The notes under the pieces were generated by a model, which ran no database searches, was not told the origin of the DNA, and saw nothing but the letters and a program-made list of their open reading frames with translations. The translations under genes were made by a program, and so were the position numbers. DNA of 64,000 nucleotides from Leishmania martiniquensis (taxonomy: Eukaryota > Euglenozoa > Kinetoplastea > Trypanosomatida > Trypanosomatidae), in contig NC_090170.1 in NCBI RefSeq assembly GCF_017916325.1, forward strand, positions 1,180,001 through 1,244,000, read 5' to 3'. Positions 1-10,129 of this stretch are shown here, piece by piece. Numbering within the stretch: position 1 is the first letter of the stretch; each line of letters begins with the position of its first letter.

Positions 1-2665
1 GTGCGGGAAGCGCAAAAAGGAGTCGCCTCACGATGCGAGCGGTGCTTTGCGGGGGGAGACGCAGCATTGCTCAGCCGCAAGATGTGTTCTGGGATGCTTG
101 CGGGCACGGACAGCTCTACCACCACCACTGTAATCTGCAGGTGCAACTCTCTGCAGGTAATGGTAATAAGAAGGTCCCCCAACATCGTCCTGCGTTGCTG
201 CTTCTACAGCTCTGCTGGCCGCTGTCTTGTAATCCCCGCCACAAGGACAGTTCCAACGTGAAGAAGCCGCCACACATCATCACGCCCGTGCGTGCAGATG
301 GCTTACGGAGCACCTGGTGCGAGTAGCTTGCGCCGCCCCTCGCCCGGCCGACAAACACACACCCATCCGCACACACACGCTTACTCCAGAAGAGGTATGG
401 GTGAAAACCTTGCAGCTTTCAAAGGGAAGCGAGCAAAGCTTTTGACGCCGCAGGCGCAGTGCCCACCGGTGCTGAGGGTCTCCTGCCCCGCGCCCAGTGC
501 CTCTTCATCGCATTATAAGCTCGTTCCATGGTCGCCTCGTTTTCACTATGTATAATGCGGTATTCTGTCGCTGCACAAATGTTCGTCACCAGCACAACGG
601 GTGCCGCTCATCTTGAGACTGTCGTGTGCGCTCCCTTTCATCACCCAGATGAGTTGTACAACTTTGGCGATAGTGCTAAAGATCGCATCTTCGATCTGGC
701 GATTCTCCTCGCCGAAGGAATGGACGAACAAACGCGACAGACGCTTCACCAGCGTGTATTTCCCCGGCAATGTTGTTCGATCCGTCGCCGGCGGTACGTA
801 CGGACCTCATTGAGGGACTGCGGTGAAGCAACGCCCTGGCAGTGGCGGTCGCCGCCCGACGCCGCTGGGTGACTGTCAGACATGCTCCCTCGCGGCCGCC
901 AAGCCGGCATCCCCCGCCTTTGGTGAGGAGAGGGACATCAAAGCGGGTCGCAGGGAGCCACGGCGCCAGTTGTCGAAGAGAAAAAAAAACTGCAAGAGCT
1001 ACGCTACGTCGCCGGCGGGGACGAAGAGGGCTGAGTAGCACGGCGCTCTCGGTACCGCCTCGGAGGCTCCGGCGCGGCGGTGCATCACCGTCGGCCTTAC
1101 ACTGTGGTTCACTCACGCGCGAAAAAAGGGAAGACACTTTCAATACGAAGGCAGGGCTGGCGATAAGCGCGCACAGGCCGCGATGACGGAGGGCCATTGC
1201 CACTGTTTTGATTGCTTTCTCCCCCCCGCATACACGGTTAGGAGCACCGTGACGCGACAAGAGAGGCCAGGTGCCAAGCATCAACGACCGCTCTGCCGAC
1301 CTTTCGCAAGGACGCCGCCGCTCCGTGAGCGGCGGCGTCAACGCGCGCCGAGTGCCTCAGCGCCAGTCTACGCATGCATGTCAGTGCCCCATGACCCCCT
1401 TCCGGGACGAGTTGGTGAATTGCGAAGCAGAGGAGCTGATCAAAAAACGTAGCATCATGCAAAGAAACGGAGGGAGTCCACGTCCATGAAAGCGGTATTC
1501 GGTTCGTCTGGAGGCCGCTGTCAAAGGAGGACAAAGAGCTCAGCAGCGTAAGAGAAGCGACAGAGAGAGAAAAAGAGAGTGAAAGAGCTCTGAGCCCTGC
1601 GCGGAAGGCTTGCTGAGCGGCACCGTCCCCTTTTTCTCTTCACGGATTTACGCACTCACAGCCTCATAGCGGCCAAGAGGGTGTTTGGTAAAAGGGGGAC
1701 AGAGAGTCAGGCTTGCATACCACCAAGAAGGCCTACATGGCCCATCTGTGGGGGAAGTGGGGGGGGGCAGGTGGAACCCCCAAAAAGAGAGGAGACAACA
1801 GCATCCATCACCTCCATCGGGTGTTGCACCTTTCCTCCCTTTTCACCACCCGCCTGAGAATCGGCGACATGTGAATAAGGTGCCCATGCACGAGCACACA
1901 GAAGCGCGCTGGCATCACCCTCGCCGTCCCCCCTCCACCCCATCCCTCTTTTTCCCCCTTTTCTTTTCCCCTTTTTTTTGCACCTTCAAGGAACGTTTAG
2001 GTAATAAATGTGAAGGCCCGTGGCAGAGGCAAATCAACGGTAGATGCGCATCACAAGGCACGCCTTTAGGAAGGCTCGGGAAGGGAAGGGAAACACACGA
2101 GGAGGAGGAGTGGGGAGGGCGGGGGTGGAGGAGAGAACAAAAGCGTCCAAAAGAACAGCGCCCAACACAGCTACACAGAAGACCAAGAAGGAGAGCCACC
2201 CACTGGGATGGTAATCAAAACGCGAGCAGGAGGTGCCGGAGGGGCTCTCAACAAAGTCGCGGGGGAGGGAGGCGCAAGGCATGGCATCTCTGAGACGCCG
2301 AGGGCACGACCGCATCCCGAGCAGCCGCACAGCCAAGCACACAGGCGCGCACCAACGCAGCGTGCACATGGATGATGCCGAAGGGGAACGAGGAAATGGT
2401 GCGCAGCACAGATGGCAATGAAGAGAGAGAGAGAACATCCACGAGACGGCACCACGTGTTCTTAAGCGAAACTGCCAAACAATTCTCTCAGACACTGGCC
2501 AAGCGAAAGCATCCCACCTGTCGCGTGTGACGCTCCGAGCGGAGAGCACCAAGGGTGTGCCGCTGCTTTTCCCAGTCTCACTCTTTCATGGCCAACCTCC
2601 CTTCGAAGCTGGTCTCGAGATAGCGGACCCTCTGATATACACTTACCAAAATAAATAAATAACCC
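1..2665. other. Intergenic region downstream of the DnaJ gene
   Basis: No supported gene. On the coding (minus) strand this holds the 3' UTR of the DnaJ gene and then the spacer towards the next gene outside the window. It contains G-rich stretches (around 1740-1775), polypyrimidine runs around 1920-1980 and A/G-rich runs around 2090-2140. Open frames of up to about 220 codons exist on both strands, but their translations are Arg/Ser/Pro-rich, show no recognisable domain and overlap one another. Confidence 0.6.
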
Positions 2666-4099
2666 TTACTGCGTCGCGCACTCGACTTGCTGCGCACCAC
2701 CACCGGCCGCATTTCCTGCGGAGCGGCGAGCGCTGCCGCCGCCACCGCCGCTGTACCCACCACTCTCTTGAGAGGCCCATAGGCTGCGCTTCTGCTCCTC
2801 CAGCTGTTCCCGAGACTCGCGCATTACCCGCGCCTTCACCGTATTGCCATGCGACGCGTCAGCGTCCCTTCCAGGCGCACCGAGCGCCTTCTTGATGTGC
2901 TCCTTCTGCTCACTATTCAGTTTGCTGGGCATTTTGAGGTGCGTGAAGATGTACACATCGCCGCGCTCCCCGGAGGTGCCGGGCAGGCCCTCGCCAGTCA
3001 CCTTAATCACCCCTTCTGGCTTCAATATCTGATCGGCCGATGTTTCAATATTGACAGTGCGGCCATCGAGTAACTTTAGTGGCATGTGAAGACCCAGAAG
3101 CGCCTCCTGCAGCGTCACATCCTTGTTCACAATGAGGTCGTTGCCGCGGCGTTGAAACACACGGTGAGGACTCAGCTCGATATGCAGGTGCATGTCCGCA
3201 GGCGGCGCGCCGGGGATCGTCCCGCCCTCGCCTCGCACCACGAGAGTCACATTCGACGGCACACCAGCTGGTATCTCCACCGTGACATCCTGCGATACGG
3301 TGCGGTAGCCTTTGCCGTGGCACTTGGGGCATTGATCTTCCGGCTTCGCCATGGAGCCGGTACCGCGGCACCGCGGGCACTCGGTGATCGTCTGCTGCAC
3401 CATGCCAGGCCCCATTCGGTGCTGCTGGACCACGTGCCCGGAGCCGTTGCACTGGGTGCAGCTTGGCTTCTCGATTCTGCTTTTGGTGCCGAAGCCGGCG
3501 CAGTCCGCGCAAACCTGTGGGCGGTTCACGCGCATCGTCTTGGTCACGCCCTTGTACACATCCTCGAGCGTCAGCCGCGTCCGCACATCGAGTGGCTGGA
3601 GGGTGGGGGTTCCATGGCGACCGCCTGGGCGGCCGCTGAACATGTCACCAAAACCACCCATGCCACCCATTCCGCCGCGGAAGAACTCGGCAAAAATGTC
3701 CTCGGCAGAGCGGCCACTTGCGCCGAAGCCACCCATGCCAGCACCACCCATGTTCGGGTTCGTGGCCGCCTCCGATCCGTACTGATCATAAATCTTCCTC
3801 TTATCGGGATTGCTGAGCACCTCATACGCCTCGGCCACCTCTGCAAACTCCTCCTTGTTCCCACCCTGGTCCGGGTGGGTCTCTAACGCACGCTTCCGGT
3901 ACGCCTTCTTTATTTCTTTCAAGTCGGAGTTGCGATCAACGCCGAGCATCTTGTAGTAGTCCTTGCCACCACTGGAGTACAGACGGACAGGGGTGGTGGA
4001 GGAGCAGGTGCTGGAGCCGGCGGATGCAGCGGTGAGGGGCGCGACAGCACTCACGGCGCAGGCTCTGCGCGCAGCCGACGAGGAGAGGTAGCGAAACAT
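2666..4099 (-). CDS. Mitochondrial type I (DnaJ/Hsp40 class A) co-chaperone
   Basis: A 477-residue J-protein that should stimulate the ATPase of mitochondrial Hsp70 and help import and folding in the matrix. Residues 1-42 are rich in Arg, Ser and Ala and lack acidic residues, as in a mitochondrial presequence. The J domain spans about 46-108 with HPD at 75-77. A Gly/Phe/Met-rich linker covers about 117-160. Four CxxCxGxG zinc-binding motifs start near residues 197, 214, 241 and 257. The C-terminal substrate-binding beta domains run to about 400, followed by a charged and Gly-rich tail. All hallmark residues are present and the length fits mitochondrial DnaJ/Mdj1 proteins. The start is supported by a pyrimidine tract and AG about 100 nt upstream, with no ATG in between. 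The family call is certain; mitochondrial location is inferred from the presequence. Confidence 0.93.
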   Translation of the reverse strand: MFRYLSSSAARRACAVSAVAPLTAASAGSSTCSSTTPVRLYSSGGKDYYKMLGVDRNSDLKEIKKAYRKRALETHPDQGGNKEEFAEVAEAYEVLSNPDKRKIYDQYGSEAATNPNMGGAGMGGFGASGRSAEDIFAEFFRGGMGGMGGFGDMFSGRPGGRHGTPTLQPLDVRTRLTLEDVYKGVTKTMRVNRPQVCADCAGFGTKSRIEKPSCTQCNGSGHVVQQHRMGPGMVQQTITECPRCRGTGSMAKPEDQCPKCHGKGYRTVSQDVTVEIPAGVPSNVTLVVRGEGGTIPGAPPADMHLHIELSPHRVFQRRGNDLIVNKDVTLQEALLGLHMPLKLLDGRTVNIETSADQILKPEGVIKVTGEGLPGTSGERGDVYIFTHLKMPSKLNSEQKEHIKKALGAPGRDADASHGNTVKARVMRESREQLEEQKRSLWASQESGGYSGGGGGSARRSAGNAAGGGAQQVECATQ

Positions 4100-4199
4100 G
4101 GCAAGCTTTCAGGCACCTTAGACAGCGGGTGAGAAGACTCCTTGATGATGCCCACGCCAGTGTTTTTCGGAGCAAGTCCACTAAAGGTCTGCAAAGCAA

Positions 4200-4229
4200 C
4201 TGCGGTAGGGGAGGGGGGACAATGGAAAA
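4200..4229 (-). promoter_or_regulatory. Probable trans-splice acceptor of the DnaJ gene
   Basis: On the minus strand a pyrimidine tract (4229 down to 4204) is followed immediately by CGCAG, placing the AG at 4201-4200. This predicts a 5' UTR of about 100 nt without an ATG. The reading rests on the general kinetoplastid rule of using the first AG after a polypyrimidine tract. Confidence 0.55.
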
Positions 4230-6539
4230 TTGGCGGTGATATCCGGCTCGTGAACGGCACGAAGGCCAAAAAGAGAGAGGCGCGTACGACTCTGAACTGC
4301 TGCGCGTGCTGTGCCGCCCCCTCCACTCTGTTTTTTTTTCGTATAGTCGGCGCCCCTTCAGGTTTGGTGTCGAAAACTAAGGCGAAACACGGTCGATTCG
4401 CTTTTCAAGCTTGACAGTCTATACGCGCGTGTGAGAGTTCTGCCGCCTCTTCCTCTCCTTTCCCCTCACTCTCACCCGAAAAAAAAAGGGAACTCTACCG
4501 TAACGCGCACGCAAACACACACACACACAGTGAACCGGCGGTGTGCGCCTCTGATGGCGGCAACAGTACCACACGCTTCCGCAGAGAGACCAAAATGAGA
4601 AGGGGTGCAGGTCACGAGGGTCCGCGCAGACTATATATGTTTAACAGAGTAATTAGGGAGAAGAGCCTGTAAGAACGGCAGGCGAAGAAGGGAACAAGAA
4701 GGCAAGAAAGAAGAGAGGCGGCGTGGGACTGTGGTGGTAAAACGGGTGGGGAGGTTTAGAGGTGAGAGTGGGGTGTATGGGCGGAGAGGACACGAGGAAA
4801 GCGGTGATATTGTGAAAAAGGTGCCTACGTGAAACACAGGAAGGCACCAAAGGAACCGACAATGGCAAAGAAGTCGGCGTTATGGCAGCAGCCGCTGCTG
4901 TTGTTGCTATGGGCCGAATCTGAAGGCCCGAATCCCGAACGTGCTTAAATGTGGGTGGTGGCTCGTTGCGAATGTGGCTGTATGCCGCCGCGTCTCTGTA
5001 TGGGAGACCGCTTCACCTGTCGACGTTGTGAGGAAATGAACGAGGAGGAGGAGGAAACGAGACCTCTTTTTTTTTGTCGGTTGTTTCTCCTCACGCACAT
5101 ATTTGAAACGGGAAGCGAGATGGGGGTGCATACAGGCGAGAAAGGGGCAGACAAAGAGTCGTCGAAGGTGAAAAAGGCTGGCCTCGAAGCAGAGAGGTTT
5201 CGTATGCCGTGCAAGACTGAGCGGTGGCCTCACTCTGACCCTTCGCCCAAGGGAAAAGCGAGTGGAAAGAAGGACTGTAGACATCACGACTAACCAGAGA
5301 CCCCACACTCGGCGCCGGGGCGCACACTGCAGCTAAAGGAGTACGCGAGTGGCAGCAGTGATACAGCAAATCCGTTGGCCTGCTGAACCACTTACGAGCC
5401 TTTCCTAGAGTCACTCGAAGTCATGTGACATCGCCCGCCTTGGGTATGCAGACGAACGCACTATCAGCGGCCACAGCATACGCGCCCTAACACGACGTAA
5501 TTATGTGAGTGGTAGCCAAAAGTGAGAAAACGCAAAGATCGAGCTGACCGCCAGCAGAGCGCGAAGGCCTCCGCAGATTCCCAAATGCGAAAGAAAGAGA
5601 GAGAGGGAGAAGGGGGAGGACGGAGGGGGAGGGAGCCGTCTTCCACGAACGGCAGACCCCACAGGACACGGATATGCAAGACGACATAGAAGCTAACATG
5701 TGCGTCTTTGCTGCTGTTTCATAGGCGTAGAGAGCAGCCGCCTCCCTCCCTCCGCCACCCTTCTCCTTTGTGTGAACGTCTGTGTAGATCTTAATAGTCC
5801 AGGCCAAGAAGAAGCGCCGTGGTCTCGATGGCGTATAAATGTTCCCTCGTCCTTATTTATGGTGAGCACGCCCGCCCCTGGCACCCACGGAGCTAGCCTC
5901 GATATCAATACCGCCAGCCCCTTCCGTGAGCGCAGAGGGAGAAGAAAACTGAAGGCATGTGCTCAAAATTGCCAGAGATTGGTGAGCCCCCCCTGTGCGT
6001 GTGTGTATGTAAGGCGGGCAGCCAGCGTACAGAAGGGGGCGTCAGAGAGGAACGAAAAGATGAGAGGGCCCGGCGAGAAATCCCTTCCCAGTGTCTTCAC
6101 CGTTGCTCAAGCACGACTCCAGCTCATCTGCGCGTCACTTATCCTTCACGATTCAGATAGGCCGGGCCACATTCCCTCTTTGAGATTTGCTTTTGTGGAA
6201 AGTCAATGCTTATGCGGTGCCAGCGCGTGACCCTTGTCACGCCATCGGGAAAAAGGTATATCGGGAGCATACACGAGAGAGAAGAAAAGCAAGCGGGCTG
6301 GCAGTGGCCACTCAAGCGAGACATCACCAGAGGACGCCCTAAAGGGCGTGAGGGCCATCTGCAACGCTGTCGCAAGAGAGAGGGAGAGAGAGACAGAGAG
6401 AAGCCCCAAGCAGTGATATAAAAGCAAACCAAAAGTTTCAACCTGTACAGAAGGGGGGTGCGCGCTCTACTTCTCGAGAGAAGGAGCTCGCTCGACACCC
6501 ATTTCCTCCTCCCTTTCTTTTCCTGCGTTGGGAGGTACC
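4230..6539. other. Intergenic region (3' UTR of RND and spacer before the DnaJ gene)
   Basis: No supported gene in about 2.3 kb. It contains a short CA repeat near 4515-4528, purine-rich runs (4680-4720, 5590-5640, 6370-6405) and a T-run near 5070. On the minus strand most of it is expected to be the 3' UTR of the RNase D gene. Open frames on both strands are short and of low complexity. Confidence 0.55.
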
Positions 6540-7781
6540 TCAGGCGTTCACAAGATGCGCGCGGTGGTGGCAGTTCTCACTTCGATGGCTGCCACCGCAG
6601 TGCTTGCACGGGTTCGCGCGGAAGCAGTTGGCGGTGCTGTGCCCTAGCTGGCCGCAGGCGTCGCACTTTAGGAGTTCAGGGTGCTTCTGGAAGCAATTAC
6701 GGGCCGTGTGGCCTGTAGCTCCGCAAAAGGAGCAACGCATGTTGCCATTCAGCTTGCGGAAGCACTCCGTCTCCGTGTGCCCCTTACTACCGCAAAAGCT
6801 GCAGACCCCGCCAGGGCCGATGTACCGCTCCAGCCAAGCTGTGTTCACCTGAGCCGGTTGGGCGTCGGCCTCTACTGTCACCGCATGTCCGACACCGTAG
6901 TGTTGCACATACTGCGCCGTCAGCCGCTCGACCGCCGCCTCTGACACTTGCTGCGTTAGCGACGGAAAGTACGTGGAGAGGAGGTGGATATGCCGAACAT
7001 CGTCGGCTGCGTACTCGAGGAAATGCTCCGGCAGCGGTCGCGTATCCCAGACAGGGCGGTCACCGACCATCATGGCTGTTTGCACAGCGGAGTCGCCCTC
7101 CTGTCGGTGGATGCCGGCCACACTCTTGAGCACGTACGTCATGCCAGATCGTCGGTTCACGCTGCGCAGCTTCCATTGCACGGCGGTAAAGAGAAGCTGC
7201 AAGTCCAGCACGCGCTTTGGCACCAGATTCATCTGCGTGCTCAGCGCCTCGATGTCGCGTCGGCAGTCAAAGAAGAGCTTGCGAATCGCCTCATCACGGA
7301 AGACAGGCTGGATCGCCTCGGTGAAGACCGGCACAGACAAAGAAAGCACGTCGAACAAGAACACGACAGGTACCGCGTCACTGCACGTCTGCACAAGCGA
7401 GATACGTCCAAGCTGAGGCGTCTTGATCGCCTCAGGGGTGCAGAACGCTTCCACGTCGATCGCGATCTGCCGGCTGCGCTGCAGCACCCCAACAGCTTCG
7501 TTGAGCTCTTGCTCGGTACTGATTACGCGGTACGGATATTTCAGAATGGCGGCGCAGTCTCCTGTCACAGGAAGCGAGGATATCGATGTCGACAGGCTTG
7601 GCAAAGAAGTTATTCCTGGGGTAGGCGTAGCCGCAGCACAACTGCTGTTGCTGCCGCCAACGTCATGAATGCTCGACGATAAAGGCGTGCTCTGTGAGAT
7701 GGTGCACAAGGGCGTTGTCACGGCGCCCCGCGCCAGCCCGCAAGCTACGGCTCGCCCAGAGAATCGGCAACCTCTCATCAT
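6540..7781 (-). CDS. RND: Mitochondrial RNase D-family 3'-5' exonuclease with zinc knuckles (TbRND-like)
   Basis: Predicted 413-residue protein. A 3'-5' exonuclease domain of the DEDD superfamily covers about 80-290: Exo I has Asp109 and Glu111 (IAIDVEAF), Exo II has FFDCRRDIEAL, and Exo III has the EYAADDV motif. The C-terminus carries four CCHC-type zinc knuckles, the last with one residue fewer between its Cys pair and His. The combination of RNase D domain and zinc knuckles matches the kinetoplastid mitochondrial RND enzyme, which in T. brucei trims guide RNA U-tails; function here is inferred from that family. The N-terminus is basic and hydroxylated, as in a mitochondrial presequence. 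The frame is open 63 codons further upstream, but a CT-rich tract and AG end just 12 nt before the double ATG at 7781, so I start there. Confidence 0.85.
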   Translation of the reverse strand: MMRGCRFSGRAVACGLARGAVTTPLCTISQSTPLSSSIHDVGGSNSSCAAATPTPGITSLPSLSTSISSLPVTGDCAAILKYPYRVISTEQELNEAVGVLQRSRQIAIDVEAFCTPEAIKTPQLGRISLVQTCSDAVPVVFLFDVLSLSVPVFTEAIQPVFRDEAIRKLFFDCRRDIEALSTQMNLVPKRVLDLQLLFTAVQWKLRSVNRRSGMTYVLKSVAGIHRQEGDSAVQTAMMVGDRPVWDTRPLPEHFLEYAADDVRHIHLLSTYFPSLTQQVSEAAVERLTAQYVQHYGVGHAVTVEADAQPAQVNTAWLERYIGPGGVCSFCGSKGHTETECFRKLNGNMRCSFCGATGHTARNCFQKHPELLKCDACGQLGHSTANCFRANPCKHCGGSHRSENCHHRAHLVNA

Positions 7782-7793
7782 CCCAGGTGAGAA

Positions 7794-7819
7794 CTCAAGC
7801 ACAAGATAGAGAGAGAGAG
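7794..7819 (-). promoter_or_regulatory. Probable trans-splice acceptor of RND
   Basis: On the minus strand a CT-repeat tract (7819 down to about 7796) ends in TTGAG, with the AG at 7795-7794, 12 nt before the ATG pair. If used, it excludes the longer upstream reading frame from the mRNA and fixes the start. Confidence 0.5.
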
Positions 7820-10129
7820 CAATGCACCTGCAAGGGCAGCCAGGGACTTCCTTACCGTCTCTTGGAAGGCAGCAGGCAAAGTATCTGCACGTTTCGCCTT
7901 GGGTACCGCGTATCTCCTCTCCCTCTCTCAAGAAGCCCGATGGCACTCCACGACGCGCAAAAAAACGCACGGCACCGCCGACCTAGGACAGACACGAATC
8001 GTCGTAGGACGCGCTTGCTTAGAACACCGAAAGAGGGAGGAGCGTGGCGCTACTTGGGAAACACCCCCGCCGGAAAGAGAACGAGAGGATGAGGCAGACA
8101 CCAAAGCACAGGACGAGAGGGAGCAGCGCGACTATCGCAAGATTAATAAATACACTACTCGAGACTCCCTCGCGCAGTCTTCTTCGTCTTTTCCTGTCGC
8201 TTTCGAGTCTCCACACACTCTCGGAAACTCGATTCTGCAGGCTGTTGAGTCGCGTGTGTCCGGCCGTGCACGGCAGACAAACAGAAAGGGCACCGAGCGG
8301 GAGGAGGAGAGGGGATTCGGAGGCGGTGGCACAAGACGGTTGGGGTGATACACCGATACGCGATGCTGCTCAAAATGTCGACAGAGAAGAGAGGGCCCCT
8401 TCGAATTGCCGAAGTCAAGACCGACACAGAGAGGGATGTGTCGGTGGATGAGAGGGAGAAATGGCAGAAGACGTAAGCCGAGATGTCTTTTCGAGCCTTC
8501 CAGGGCTGCTCGGCGAAGGACGACAGAGGCCGAAGGGAGACGCCTAACCGTCCCGATAGGGGCACGCGCAAAGCGCCGAGGAGGGGCGGGAAGGGAGGGA
8601 AGTGCACCCGAAGGAGTAGCCCTCGGTCTGACACAAATGAAAGACGGCTACCGTAGAAGAAAACGTAGCACGACAGAGTAGTGATGAAAGAAGAACAACG
8701 GCGACACCACGAGCAGAATGCTTCCCCCTCCGCACACACCCCCATACATTTCCTTCCTTCCCCTTCCCACGTATGAGAGAGGGCACCAAATACAGCGCCG
8801 ACACACGCACAACAGCAGGAGAACGTCGCCACGGATAGAGCCACCAATGACAGGAGGCCCGAAGCAATGCGGAGAAAGCGGAGGACTGCTTCAGAGATGC
8901 TGCCCAACGGTTGCACAGAGACGTCTCCTGATTTTCCTCTGCTGAGTGCGCGCACACCGAGTCGCACGCGGAACGTTTTCCCGAGAGAAGGGCGATACCA
9001 GCACGTTAGTCACACAGAAAAAGGGTAAGAGAGGAGACGAAAGCAAAACTCCGAGCGCAGGAAGCGTATGTCCTCTGCAGCTGCGCACTCGCTTTCGAGT
9101 ACAGCAGGAGGGGAGTGGGCAGGGGCGCGAGGCCTCGACCACAGAGGGGAACGCTCAACGGTTAAATAACGCAACTTAACAACGAACAGAAGAGAGGTGC
9201 TGGTGTGTGTGTGCGGGGGAGGGGGGCGTTGAAATGTGCGCGACAAGGCAGCGTAAGTTCAGCGGAGGAAGTCGGCCTGTCAAGTCTGAAAAAGGTGTGG
9301 AGAGACCGCTTTGATAGCAGAGGAGGAGGCGCAACTGCACCAGCGCTACGACAAAAAAAAGTTGGCGAGTAGCAGACGAGCTGATGATTCGGCCGCCACA
9401 TCAATCAAGTGGAACAGCGAAATACGGGTGCACGCACAGAAGTCCACAACTGTCTGCATCTGCGTACGAGTTCAACGGGCAAGGGTATCGGCCATGTATG
9501 TGGTCGCCAAGAGGAGCACGACAACCGTGAAAATCAGTGTAGTGGAGGCAGAGAGGAGGATCGAAGAGCAATGAAGATGCAGAAAGGTGGAGCAACCGAC
9601 AGAAGAGAAGCGATGATAGCCAAGAGAGAGAGAGCAACACAGCAGGGGTGGAAAGGGAGGGGAAAGCACGCGTTTGCAGAGAGCGCTGAGCAGCGGGTAG
9701 TTCATACTTTTTTTATTTCTGCGTCTTTTCGTTTCTGTGTCCCTACGTGTCCACCTACTCCACGCAACACCCATCCCGGGGCCTTCACAAGAGCGAGCAT
9801 CGCTTCCTCTCCCACCATGTCGCTTATCGTAGCGAGGCTTTAAGCTCGGTGCCGCGGCGCAAGTTCCCTGCCAACACCACGGCAATCACCATCACCTTAC
9901 CGTTTTTTTTTCTTCAGCTGACCTCAAAGTGGCTTTGGTCCAACAAGAAAAATGTGGGCGATATAAATTCTCGAGCGTCACTTGCCCACCGCTAAGCGCG
10001 TGCCCACGCCACGACGCGCTGAGGCACGAGCACATACCCGCCATGAGCGCCCACGTCTCCCCTCACAAAACCAGCCCACAACGCTAGCACTGGTGTGAGT
10101 GAGTCATGAGAATCCCCTCGTGAGCCCTG
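7820..10129. other. Intergenic region (3' UTR of the AlkB-like gene and spacer before RND)
   Basis: No supported gene in about 2.3 kb. A minus-strand frame of 270 codons (8155-8967) is open but Ser/Cys/Arg-rich, without a recognisable domain, and overlaps comparable chance frames. Other content is A/G-rich runs (9590-9665), a G-rich stretch near 9210-9228 and T-runs near 9708 and 9902. Confidence 0.55.

Noticed and set aside
676..1341. 221-codon open frame on the minus strand downstream of DnaJ
   Set aside because: Arg/Ser-rich translation, no domain, overlapped by several plus-strand frames of similar length; no splice-acceptor tract in front.
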